This document shows, piece by piece, positions 17,267 through 25,461 of a stretch of 44,764 bases of DNA (its first letter is position 1; every line of letters begins with the position of its first letter). Made by a program: the position numbers and the translations under genes. This DNA is from Bacillota bacterium (lineage in GTDB: Bacteria > Bacillota > Clostridia > Monoglobales > Firm-18), in assembly GCA_023228885.1 (NCBI GenBank), contig JALOAJ010000019.1:1-44764 (forward strand). The letters are read 5' to 3'. The notes beneath the pieces were generated by a model, which did no database searches, was not told the DNA's origin, and worked only from the letters and a program-made list of their open reading frames with translations.

Positions 17267-18883
17267 TTGTATAAATTAATGATACTGGATGATGAAAAAA
17301 TCACCATTGACGGCTTGATTAAACATATAGAATGGGGCAAGTATAACATTGAGATTATAGCGGTTGCCAATGACGGGGTGGACGGGTTGCAAAAACTTTC
17401 AAGCCAAATTCCCGACATTATCATTACAGATGTGAAGATGCCCAACATGAATGGGATTGAATTTGCTAATATCGTTGCCGCCAAGCATCCCCAGATAAAA
17501 ATTATTTTTATAAGCGGTTATGATGACATTGGGTTTCTTCGCTCGGCGCTGCATGTCAATGCCGCGGACTACATTTTAAAGCCCGTCAACCTTGAAAAGC
17601 TTTCCAAAGCAATTATGCTCGTTACCGAACGCCTTGATACGGAACATAAAAAAAGGCTTATGGAAACAGATAACGAAATTAAAAAATTCCGTTACACGCA
17701 GGTTTTAAGGGCAGACTTTTTTAAAAAATTGGTTCAAAACGAAATACCTTCCTCCCACATAGACGAAAAGCTTAAATTCCTTAGCCTGGATATAAATATC
17801 AACAGTCATTTCTGCTCCGTTATACTTTTGATTGACGACTACAAAAAGGCTTTCAAATCCCTTTCGCCAAAGGAGCAGGCTTCCTTTAGGTTTTCAATTT
17901 TAAATATTTTTCAAGAGATTATAAACACCCGTTTTAAAGGTTATATAATAGAAGACTTTCCCGATAAGCTGTTTGGAGTTGTCCAAATAGACGGGTCCTC
18001 AAGGGAGCTGCTTTCCGCAGAGCTTAACCGTGCCAAAGAGTATGTCTTGGAGATTCTCGAAATAGGCTTGTCGGTGGCAATTGGCATGCCGTATCAAGGT
18101 CTTGGCAGGGTTTACAAGTCTTATAAATCCGCTTCGGAGGCCATAAAACAGCGTTTTCTTCTGGGAAAGGGGCAAATAATCAAGGCGAACAATATTGAGC
18201 AAAATAAAAAAACCTTTTTTCGAATTTCCGGTAAAATCATTGCTCGAATTGAAAATACCTTAAAAACAGGCAATGGTGAGGAAATCAAAAGGCTGGTTGG
18301 AGAAATATTTGCCGACCACAAAAAAACCAACACAGTCAATGTTTCTCTATCAAAACAGTTTGCCCTGCATTTGGTTTCAATTGCCACTCAGCTTTCCATA
18401 GACAACACCGTTTACTCCCATGAAATAAGCAAGGCGGAGAAAAAAACAGTAGATTTAATCGAAAACTCCGAAACAATTGATGAACTTCAAGCTTTGGTAA
18501 CAAATTGCTTTATACTGGTTTGTGCCAGCCTCACAGCTAAAACAAAAAGCAAATCCTCCGGCTTGATAGAAGAAATAAAATCAATTATTCAAAAAAAATA
18601 TTTTGAAGACATTACAATTAACGATATTGCCTCCGAAGTGTTTTTAACGCCTAATTACTTATGCGTGCTGTTTAAGCGGGCTACCGGAATGACAATTAAC
18701 AAATATCTGAATCAAGTTAGAATAGAAGCCGCAAAAAAGCTTATGCAGGACAGAAACAACAAGGCTTACGACATAGGCTATATCGTGGGGTACTCGGACG
18801 CAAGTTATTTTACAAAGCAGTTTAAAAATTACACCGGTCTCACCCCAAAACAGTATCGTAACGCAATTGAAGCCGATGAATAG
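17267..18883 (+). CDS. YesN-type AraC-family response regulator
   Basis: This 538-residue cytoplasmic DNA-binding regulator starts with a receiver domain (residues 1-120): acidic pair DDE at 8-10, phosphate-accepting Asp55 in TDVKMPN, ISGYDD, and the KP pair in YILKPVN. A linker of about 300 residues follows. The last 100 residues hold two helix-turn-helix motifs of AraC type (ITINDIASEVFLTPNYLCVLFK and DIGYIVGYSDASYFTKQFK) closing with the family signature FKNYTGLTPKQYR. The start is TTG, giving MYKLMILDDE, the standard beginning. The gene is divergent from the ten-gene operon, which contains a YesM-type kinase near its far end. Known YesM/YesN pairs activate polysaccharide-use genes. Phosphorylated regulator probably binds the 17-bp motif found on both sides of this gene. 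Confidence 0.93.
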   Translation: MYKLMILDDEKITIDGLIKHIEWGKYNIEIIAVANDGVDGLQKLSSQIPDIIITDVKMPNMNGIEFANIVAAKHPQIKIIFISGYDDIGFLRSALHVNAADYILKPVNLEKLSKAIMLVTERLDTEHKKRLMETDNEIKKFRYTQVLRADFFKKLVQNEIPSSHIDEKLKFLSLDININSHFCSVILLIDDYKKAFKSLSPKEQASFRFSILNIFQEIINTRFKGYIIEDFPDKLFGVVQIDGSSRELLSAELNRAKEYVLEILEIGLSVAIGMPYQGLGRVYKSYKSASEAIKQRFLLGKGQIIKANNIEQNKKTFFRISGKIIARIENTLKTGNGEEIKRLVGEIFADHKKTNTVNVSLSKQFALHLVSIATQLSIDNTVYSHEISKAEKKTVDLIENSETIDELQALVTNCFILVCASLTAKTKSKSSGLIEEIKSIIQKKYFEDITINDIASEVFLTPNYLCVLFKRATGMTINKYLNQVRIEAAKKLMQDRNNKAYDIGYIVGYSDASYFTKQFKNYTGLTPKQYRNAIEADE

Positions 18884-18940
18884 CGCATAAAAGACAAGAT
18901 AATAAAGAAATCCCGCACCTTCACACACAACCACATAGTA

Positions 18941-18996
18941 TTCTACCATAAATCATAAATTTACCCCTACCAACGAAGCCGTTGTTGAAATATAAT
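18941..18996 (+). promoter_or_regulatory. Regulated promoter of the plus-strand hydrolase, with conserved 17-bp motif
   Basis: TTCTACCATAAATCATA (18941-18957) is followed by 33 bp and a perfect -10 box TATAAT (18991-18996). The position 17 bp before the -10 reads TACCAA, a poor -35, which fits activation by a regulator bound just upstream. Motif and spacing match the promoter of the leftward operon at 17068-17123. The predicted transcript begins near 19003, which excludes an ATG at 18982 and supports the TTG at 19033. Confidence 0.7.
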
Positions 18997-19032
18997 TATT
19001 TAAAACGATTGTTTAAGCATGGGGGTTGCGAA

Positions 19033-21993
19033 TTGAACAAATCTTTAAAAGTAATAAGTTTTTTAATGTGCATCATTTTGATATGCTCTTTTTCGCCGCG
19101 AAAGTCTTTTTGTGCTCATTCCGCAGTTAATTCAAACTTAAACCCGGAAAAGGTTTCCGATGTGGTAGGCGTATTTCACGGTTCGGGCAAATATCATTTT
19201 ACCGATAAAGATTATCTTAACGAGGGCGCGGATGAAATAGAAAACATTGGAACAAGCGTAATAAAGCTATGGTTTAAAAACAGGGCTCACGAAAACTATT
19301 ATTACAATTCTGATTGGGAACAGTTCGGAGAGTTGAAATCCTTGAGCGAGCTTGCCGAAACAAGCTATTTTAAAAATGTATTTTCAAGACCGCAATTTAA
19401 AACTATCATATTAAACGCATATGAATTTAGTAACGGGTACGACACAAATTGGAGAAACGGACTGAGCGAAACCGAAAAAAGTAATGTTTATAACGAGTTT
19501 TACAACTTTACGATGTATTTATATACCGTATATCAAGGAAGCGGCAAAACCTTTATTTTGCAAAACTGGGAAAGTGACAGCGCGCTCGACCTATTGGATG
19601 CGAGCACTCAACTTCCCAATTCATATACGGTGGAGGAGCAGAACCTGCGCATTCAAGGCATGACAGACTGGCTCAATACGCGCCAAGAGGCAATAACTGC
19701 TGCAAGAACGGATGCCCTGCGCGAAGGGATTGAAGGGGTTACGGTTGCCGGTGCAGCCGAGGTTGTATATATTCCTATTCTTAAATCATATCCTGTTCCC
19801 ACAGCAATAGAGGCTATTATGCCAAACACCAATATGGACCTTTACTCATTCTCAAACTGGAAGACCACAAGGCTTAATACGGCAAGCAGTTTTTTTGAGC
19901 ATATGGATTATATAAAACAATATTGCCCCGATTCACCCCTATTTGGCAGCAAAAATATTTATTTTGGTGAAATGGGCGTTTTTGAGATGGTCAGCTTATT
20001 AAAAAATGCTGATAACTATACCCCCGAAAGCGATGCCGAAATGCGAATGATTATGCAGCAAAATATCCGCTATGCTTTGGAATGGGGTGTGCGCTATGTT
20101 ATATACTGGCAAATATTTTGCAACGGGCTTAGACCGGAGGTTGAACATTTGCCGGGCGTTGATTACGCTGTAAATCAGCTCAAAGGGGTTTGGCTTAGAC
20201 GCCCCGACGGAAGTTACACCGGAACATACAACTATTTTAAGTCCATTATGCCGCTCAATATTGAAAGCTACAAAGGCGTGTGTGAGGCGGAAGCGTGCGA
20301 AAAACTTTCTTCCGACGGAAGGGCAGTAACCACATACCAATTAAACCATGCCAGCGGAGGGTATCTGGACAACCTTAACGCGTCCGCTGTCGGCAATTTT
20401 GTCAAATATAAAGTAGATATACCGACAATGCGGCAGTACGACATAAAAGTAGGAGTAAAAAAAAGCCCGGCAAAAGGTAAATTTCAATTATACATTCAAA
20501 ATAATCAGGCGGGCGGCGAAATAGATTGTTTCAGTCCTTCAGATATATATGAGGAAGTCCATATAACAACGGCAGACTTTGCGAATACGGGAAGCTATGA
20601 TTTTGAATTTATGGTATCGGGTAAAAACGAAAGCAGCGCCGACTATGATTTATCGATAGACTATATTAAGCTTGTCCCTGTGCTAAGTGATGTTGAGAAA
20701 GACTTAGCTGCCTTGACGATAGGCTATGCGCAAAGTGAAAACGCAATGTTTGTCGGCTCGGATTTACACCTTCCCGCACTTGGGGAAAATGGCTCAACCA
20801 TAAGCTGGACTTCATCAGACGAAAACATTGTCAGCGCAGGCGGCAATATTACGCGGTCAATAACAGGAGATAAGTATGCAGTTATGACCGCAACCGTCGA
20901 AAAGGGTGATGAAAGCAGGCAAAAGACATTTGCCATAAATGTTATGGGTGATTACACAAGAGCGGCGGAAGCAGACAAAGACGCTCTTGGGCTTATATTG
21001 CGTGCAGGGGATATCGGTAACAGAGTTACACAAGACATAGGGCTTATTTCTTCAGGCTCATATGGCAGTAAAATTTCATGGACATCAAGCAACAAAGCGA
21101 TAGTCAGCGATAACGGCGTGATTTCTCGCAACCTACATAACAATGGCGATAAGCGAGCGTTTCTTAAAGCAGCCATTTCAAATAACGGCATATACGCTGA
21201 AAAGGTTTTTGAAATAATCGTTAAGCCATGTGTGCTTGACCCTCTTGATAACTGGAATATGATATTTTCTCAAACTACGGGATGGCTGTTTAGCACCACA
21301 AACCCCGAAAAATATTTTGATGACACATCAAGGGCTGCAAGAAAAACATTATCAGCCGAAAGTATCGTATATAATTACAACAGCATATACTCCTTTACGG
21401 CAGTTGTGTTTTCAACCACATCAAATGTGGATGAACAGGTGCTTGCATATACCTCGCCCGATAATCAGGTGTGGACCGAATTAGCGCTTGAAAATAGCGG
21501 ATACGAAAAGCAGTCGGAAGGTTGGCACAGGGCATCGTTTTATCCGTCAAGCGCAATGCCGGAGGGCACAAATTATCTAAAATTAGAGCTTTTAAATACC
21601 GGTTACACATACACGCCCCAAATAGGGGAAGTAGCGCTTTTCCATACGCCCTTTTACGATGCACAGCTTATAGATTCTGACGGCACCCCTTTGCAGGGGC
21701 TGAGAAACGGGGCTGTTCGGGTGTGTGTTAAAGTGGATAACCCAAGCAATGCGGATTCAAATATTACCGTTATTGCCGCACTATACAATAAAAATACGAA
21801 TATTTTAGCAAAAATAGTAGCATCGGAGCATATCGTATCAAAGGGAGACAAAAGCGTCGATTTGGTAAGCCTGCCCCTTATTGTAACAGACGCGCAAAAC
21901 CAACGAATAAAGCTTATGTTTTGGAATAATCTAAAAGACGCACATCCGCTCACAAGCAGCATAGATTTCACCGAATTTATTGCAGAAAAATAA
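19033..21993 (+). CDS. Secreted multi-module clan GH-A-like hydrolase
   Basis: This 986-residue protein has a signal peptide (residues 1 to about 28). Residues about 35-420 match the catalytic region of the protein at 4545-7112. LQNWESDSALD gives a candidate acid/base at Glu180 and IYFGEMG a candidate nucleophile at Glu313; the spacing of 133 residues nearly equals the 134 in the paralogue. A CBM6/CBM35-like domain follows (CEAEACEKLSS to LSIDYIKLVPV), then two small atrophied bacterial Ig-like repeats (SWTSSDENIVSA and SWTSSNKAIVSD), a discoidin-like module, and a C-terminal Ig-like module ending RIKLMFWNNLKDAHPLTSS. The start is TTG with GGGGG 7 nt upstream, and the predicted transcription start excludes longer forms. 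No numbered GH family could be assigned. It faces a convergent URO-D-like gene. Confidence 0.8.
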   Translation: MNKSLKVISFLMCIILICSFSPRKSFCAHSAVNSNLNPEKVSDVVGVFHGSGKYHFTDKDYLNEGADEIENIGTSVIKLWFKNRAHENYYYNSDWEQFGELKSLSELAETSYFKNVFSRPQFKTIILNAYEFSNGYDTNWRNGLSETEKSNVYNEFYNFTMYLYTVYQGSGKTFILQNWESDSALDLLDASTQLPNSYTVEEQNLRIQGMTDWLNTRQEAITAARTDALREGIEGVTVAGAAEVVYIPILKSYPVPTAIEAIMPNTNMDLYSFSNWKTTRLNTASSFFEHMDYIKQYCPDSPLFGSKNIYFGEMGVFEMVSLLKNADNYTPESDAEMRMIMQQNIRYALEWGVRYVIYWQIFCNGLRPEVEHLPGVDYAVNQLKGVWLRRPDGSYTGTYNYFKSIMPLNIESYKGVCEAEACEKLSSDGRAVTTYQLNHASGGYLDNLNASAVGNFVKYKVDIPTMRQYDIKVGVKKSPAKGKFQLYIQNNQAGGEIDCFSPSDIYEEVHITTADFANTGSYDFEFMVSGKNESSADYDLSIDYIKLVPVLSDVEKDLAALTIGYAQSENAMFVGSDLHLPALGENGSTISWTSSDENIVSAGGNITRSITGDKYAVMTATVEKGDESRQKTFAINVMGDYTRAAEADKDALGLILRAGDIGNRVTQDIGLISSGSYGSKISWTSSNKAIVSDNGVISRNLHNNGDKRAFLKAAISNNGIYAEKVFEIIVKPCVLDPLDNWNMIFSQTTGWLFSTTNPEKYFDDTSRAARKTLSAESIVYNYNSIYSFTAVVFSTTSNVDEQVLAYTSPDNQVWTELALENSGYEKQSEGWHRASFYPSSAMPEGTNYLKLELLNTGYTYTPQIGEVALFHTPFYDAQLIDSDGTPLQGLRNGAVRVCVKVDNPSNADSNITVIAALYNKNTNILAKIVASEHIVSKGDKSVDLVSLPLIVTDAQNQRIKLMFWNNLKDAHPLTSSIDFTEFIAEK

Positions 21994-22038
21994 TTAGCAA
22001 ATTTAAAAACTGCGTAACCCCGCCGCGTTTGCAACAAC

Positions 22039-22057
22039 GATAAAAAAATTATCTTTT
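22039..22057 (+). terminator. Weak candidate terminator after the plus-strand hydrolase
   Basis: GATAA and TTATC flank an A5 loop and are followed by TTTT, in the 82-bp gap between two convergent genes. The stem is only five A/T-rich pairs, so stability would be low. It could serve either direction. No better hairpin with a T-run was seen in this gap. Confidence 0.25.
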
Positions 22058-22075
22058 ACAGGTCTAAATAAAGCT

Positions 22076-23122
22076 TTACTGGTTTTGTACCGCTTCTATA
22101 AATGCTAAGATATTTTCGGTTGGAACATCGGTGGGAATCGCATGGGTTGGGGCAACGATAAACCCGCCGTTTTCATGCATAATTTCCATGGTTTTTTTGG
22201 TTACCTCTTTAACCTGCTCCGCCGTTCCGTGGGGCAATATGTGTTGTGTGCTTATTCCGCCGTAAAAAGTCAAATGCTTGCCATATTCCTTTTTCACTTT
22301 TGAAATATCATATATTTCGGGTTGAAACGTATTATAGATATCAAGCCCGATATCTATCAAGTCGGAAAACACCTCTTCAACATCCCCGCATGAATGCTGG
22401 CATACATAAAGCCCTTTTTTCTTTGCATGGGAATACATTTTTAACAGATAAGGCTTTATAAACTTGCGCCACAAAGCAGGCCCCATAATCAAGCCCTTTT
22501 GCTGACCCCAATCGTCCCCAAAAAATATGCCGTCTACGGGGTATTCCATAACTATGTCCATAACTTTAAGATTATATTGAGTGATATTTTCCAAAAGCTC
22601 GTTTGCAAAGGTGGGGTCTAAAATAAAATCGGTCAACACATTTTCCATGCCTCGAAGTGACCACGCTCTTTCAAAAAGAGAAAAACCTATAATATACATT
22701 TTAAACAAGCCTAAATTTTCAACGCTTGTAAGTCTTTCGCATTTTTCCCTAATCAAAGCCTCGTCAGGCTCCGGAAATGTATAGCCTTTTAAGGTTGGCT
22801 CGGTCAGTATGATTGTATCAACCACGCCGAAATCCCCTGTTTGGTCCTTACGCCATACAACGCCGAACATATCGCGTTCCTTGTCTTCGCCAACCGCTTG
22901 AAAGCTTTCGTTTCTTTCCAACGCAAGGCAGCTTCCAATACCTTTTTCAAAATCTATCGACGGTATTTCGGCAGTTAATCTTTTTAAAACATCATGCGTC
23001 AAGTCCAATTGATAAGGTATTTTTCTTGTTTCCCTATGTCTAATGGCGTTTATAACATCTTCCTTTTTATTTGAAGCTTTCAATCCTGTTTTTAAATCTT
23101 TAATCGCTAAATTTCTTTCCAA
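22076..23122 (-). CDS. URO-D superfamily protein, MtaA/CmuA-like, with altered zinc site
   Basis: This 348-residue protein has the TIM-barrel fold of the uroporphyrinogen decarboxylase superfamily (PF01208) and reads as a methyltransferase-type member and not the haem enzyme. It shows HSCGDVEEVFSDLIDIG, the first part of the HxC zinc motif found in MtaA/MtbA-like methylcobamide transferases. At the usual position of the last cysteine, however, it has PTHAIPTDVP, so a histidine may replace it. FYGGIS and the final IPTDVP block are typical of the superfamily. The start is TTG, 5 nt after GGTGAT, which matches the 3' part of the ribosome-binding consensus. It follows the similar gene at 23188-24198 by 65 bp and likely shares its promoter at 24307. 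The reaction is unknown; transfer of a methyl group is one possibility. Confidence 0.8.
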   Translation of the reverse strand: MERNLAIKDLKTGLKASNKKEDVINAIRHRETRKIPYQLDLTHDVLKRLTAEIPSIDFEKGIGSCLALERNESFQAVGEDKERDMFGVVWRKDQTGDFGVVDTIILTEPTLKGYTFPEPDEALIREKCERLTSVENLGLFKMYIIGFSLFERAWSLRGMENVLTDFILDPTFANELLENITQYNLKVMDIVMEYPVDGIFFGDDWGQQKGLIMGPALWRKFIKPYLLKMYSHAKKKGLYVCQHSCGDVEEVFSDLIDIGLDIYNTFQPEIYDISKVKKEYGKHLTFYGGISTQHILPHGTAEQVKEVTKKTMEIMHENGGFIVAPTHAIPTDVPTENILAFIEAVQNQ

Positions 23123-23187
23123 TTAGCATCACCGCTTCGTATTAAATTTTTAAAATATGTATGATAGGCGCAAATTTCATGCCTTAT

Positions 23188-24198
23188 TTATAAATCACGG
23201 GCATCGCAAAAAGCTTTGAAAACCTCATCCGAAACGGCTGCGGGAATTTCGCAACCGGCGCTAACCATAAAGCTGGAATCTCCGGCTATTTCAATGCATT
23301 CCTTCACCTTTAGAATGCACTTTTCGGGCGTGGCTTGAAGCATATGCTCAACCGGGTCAATATTCCCCTTAAAAGCTTTTCCTGCGGCATCGTACATTTC
23401 TTTGGCGTACGAAAGGCTTGCCAAGTGGTCAACATTGAACAAATCAGCATTGCTTTTAATCATTTCACCAATAAGCTGCGTTGTGTTACCGCATATATGG
23501 AGCTTAACAGCCCCGCCTTCCTTATGAACCGCATCGCATACCATCTTTTCGTACGGAAGCGCAAATTCCCTAAAAAGCTCGGGCGAAATGAGCGATGCCG
23601 CCGCATCCCCCGCACCAACCGTCGGCGCTCCCGCCTTAAGCTGCGCAACGCCGAATTCTATAACTATATCCGTTAAAAACCGCAATATTTTATGTGCCAG
23701 AGTGGGGTTATCATACAGCATCATCATAAATTCACTAACGCCGCAAATGCTGCAAGCTTCCGCAAACGGCATATCCACCCAACCGACAACCATGCACTCA
23801 TTGCCCACGGCTTTTGCCATCTCGGATACGCCAAGCACCCTGTCAGCCATGCGGGTTTTGCCGTCATGCACATCAGGTTTGACAAGCGCGTTAAAATCCG
23901 ATTCGTTTTTAACCAGCGGGGCGCCAAGATACGGCGGACCATTGTCCGGAAATATCAAGTCGCCTCCCAAATCTCCTGTAATCCTAAAAGCATCTGAGCA
24001 CGCAGTTATTGCATCTAAGCCAAACTTTTCATAAACGCTAAGCTGCGCCTCCGCAAATGCAATGCCATCCTTTGCAAATGTTGCATATGTTATTCCGTAC
24101 CTTTTGGCGGAAAACCCCATCAATAACGGAAAAACAGGGATTTTATCAGGCTTTTTTCCGTTAATTACAGCCATAAATCTTTCTTTGCTTGTCATCAT
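23188..24198 (-). CDS. URO-D superfamily protein, MtaA/CmuA-like corrinoid methyltransferase type
   Basis: This 336-residue cytosolic protein begins with the usual family opening (SKERFMAVINGKKPDKIPVFPLL). It carries a complete candidate zinc site: KLHICGNT supplies His and Cys, and SAGCEIP near the C-terminus supplies the second Cys. This HxC...C arrangement is the hallmark of MtaA/MtbA-type methylcobalamin:thiol methyltransferases and is absent from haem-pathway URO-D. No corrinoid protein or its reactivase is encoded in the window, so the partner would have to be elsewhere. The gene has its own strong promoter at 24307-24335 and AAGGGG 5 nt before the ATG. It is followed by a paralogue at 22076. 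Together with nearby sugar genes, use or removal of sugar O-methyl groups is a reasonable but unproved idea. Confidence 0.85.
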   Translation of the reverse strand: MMTSKERFMAVINGKKPDKIPVFPLLMGFSAKRYGITYATFAKDGIAFAEAQLSVYEKFGLDAITACSDAFRITGDLGGDLIFPDNGPPYLGAPLVKNESDFNALVKPDVHDGKTRMADRVLGVSEMAKAVGNECMVVGWVDMPFAEACSICGVSEFMMMLYDNPTLAHKILRFLTDIVIEFGVAQLKAGAPTVGAGDAAASLISPELFREFALPYEKMVCDAVHKEGGAVKLHICGNTTQLIGEMIKSNADLFNVDHLASLSYAKEMYDAAGKAFKGNIDPVEHMLQATPEKCILKVKECIEIAGDSSFMVSAGCEIPAAVSDEVFKAFCDARDL

Positions 24199-24306
24199 TT
24201 CAACCCCTTATTTTTAGGTTGCCTTTACAATACTTTTAAAGCCTGTATTATTTGCGACAGTAGTAATTTTTGCAGATATGCAAATGGTCTTTATTACCTT
24301 AGCTAT

Positions 24307-24335
24307 ACTATAACACGGGCTTTAGGGCATGTCAA
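24307..24335 (-). promoter_or_regulatory. Strong promoter of the two-gene URO-D-like unit
   Basis: On the minus strand a perfect -35 box TTGACA (24330-24335), a 17-bp spacer ending TGT and a -10 box TATAGT (24307-24312) lie about 110 bp before the ATG at 24198. The TG two bases from the -10 makes it an extended type. The long leader of about 100 nt leaves room for RNA control, but I recognised no riboswitch in it. Confidence 0.75.
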
Positions 24336-24337
24336 GA

Positions 24338-24356
24338 GCGGCTCAACTTGGGCCGC
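24338..24356. other. 7-bp inverted repeat abutting the -35 box
   Basis: GCGGCTC (24338-24344) and GGGCCGC (24350-24356) form a stem with one G-U pair around a 5-nt loop, 2 bp upstream of the -35 box. It may be a regulator site for this promoter or the end hairpin of the gene stopping at 24403. No T-run follows, so the terminator reading is weaker. Confidence 0.4.
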
Positions 24357-24402
24357 ATACGCCTTATACAGAGCCGAAAACTTAAACGCAGGTGAAATCA
24401 TA

Positions 24403-25461
24403 TCAAAAGTGTTTTTCGAAATAATCCTGCCATTTACAGTAAAGCCTTTTGGACGCTTCCAGGTTTGGCGAGTTTACCCCCACGAACAATCCTCGCCCTC
24501 CCTTTCTTGGAACATCTTTAAAAATTGGTTTTTCCATTAATTTATCCACATCAAATGCCTCATCATATGAAATGTCAAAGCACATCGCAACTTTATCTTG
24601 CAGCAAGCCTTCGCAATCTTTATTGAAAAAAGCGCCAACCCCTTGCCAATTATCTACTGCATCTATAACATCAGGAAATTTTGCAAGGGTGGGCAAGACA
24701 TGCCCCGATGGCGCCGGAAGGCAACAATAATGCAGCATTAGCCCCGAAAGGGTCTTGCGAAAAAGCCTGCAAGACGGAATAAGAAATTGCTCAATATCTT
24801 TAGGCGATAAATTTACAACAGCATCACCGGTCAAACGTGTGCCGCGTGTGTACAAGCCGCGCGCCGCCGTTACCTGCTCATGAATATCTTCATCCAAAAG
24901 GTTTTTCATATAGCAAAGCGTTTCTATTGTGATTTCAGCAATTTTGTTTAAAAACCGCATGCTTTTTTCCGGTTCCAAAAGAAGGTCCATATAAAAATCA
25001 CCGCCACGCATAACCACCGCATAGTCAAGCGGCGCCATAAACCGCGTAATGGCAAGCCTTATATTTTCAGGGCAAAGTTCCTTAAGCTTCAATAGGTGCA
25101 ATTTAGCTTCATCTAAAAGACCCTTACCAATTTGAAGTTCATCCGCATCCGGCAGTTCTTCAAAACAAGGCTTTACGGCAATCCACCCACCCGGTGAAAT
25201 ATGCATTTGCGCGCCAAACATTGACGGGATTAAAGCCTCTAAGAAATTGCTTTCCACAACGATTTCACGGTCGGTTGGAAACTCAATGTCATTTACACGG
25301 TTGTGCAAGGCTGCTTGCATATGTTTTTCAGGGCTTTGCATTGATTCATAAGGTGTCAGATTAATCGGTTCCGCAACTGCAGTATTAATAATAAGCGGCA
25401 CATAATCGGTTTTGCCGTCTAAAACATCGTAATGCAACTGCTTTATTTTTTTTGTTCTCAT
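24403..25461 (-). CDS. Divergent URO-D superfamily protein
   Basis: This 352-residue protein is recognisable as a distant member of the URO-D/methyltransferase superfamily by its barrel pattern: an N-terminal DGKTDYVPLIINTAV-like opening, RFMAPLDYAVVMRGGDFYMDLLLEPEKSMRFL (the helix that precedes the active site in relatives) and LHYCCLPAPSGHVLPTLAKFPDVIDAVDNW. The HxCC in LHYCC could hold metal, but the final cysteine motif of the typical methyltransferase is missing (FVGVNSPNLE stands there). Its start overlaps the stop of the alpha-L-fucosidase gene by 4 nt (ATGA), so the two are translationally coupled. AGGAG lies 6 nt before the ATG. That coupling suggests it works on the same fucose-like or methyl-fucose substrate. 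The catalytic activity is unknown. Confidence 0.65.
   Translation of the reverse strand: MRTKKIKQLHYDVLDGKTDYVPLIINTAVAEPINLTPYESMQSPEKHMQAALHNRVNDIEFPTDREIVVESNFLEALIPSMFGAQMHISPGGWIAVKPCFEELPDADELQIGKGLLDEAKLHLLKLKELCPENIRLAITRFMAPLDYAVVMRGGDFYMDLLLEPEKSMRFLNKIAEITIETLCYMKNLLDEDIHEQVTAARGLYTRGTRLTGDAVVNLSPKDIEQFLIPSCRLFRKTLSGLMLHYCCLPAPSGHVLPTLAKFPDVIDAVDNWQGVGAFFNKDCEGLLQDKVAMCFDISYDEAFDVDKLMEKPIFKDVPRKGGRGLFVGVNSPNLEASKRLYCKWQDYFEKHF

Noticed and set aside
22076..24198. Uroporphyrinogen decarboxylase of haem synthesis
   Set aside because: No haem-pathway genes are near, several paralogues occur together, and the HxC-type metal motifs belong to the methyltransferase branch.
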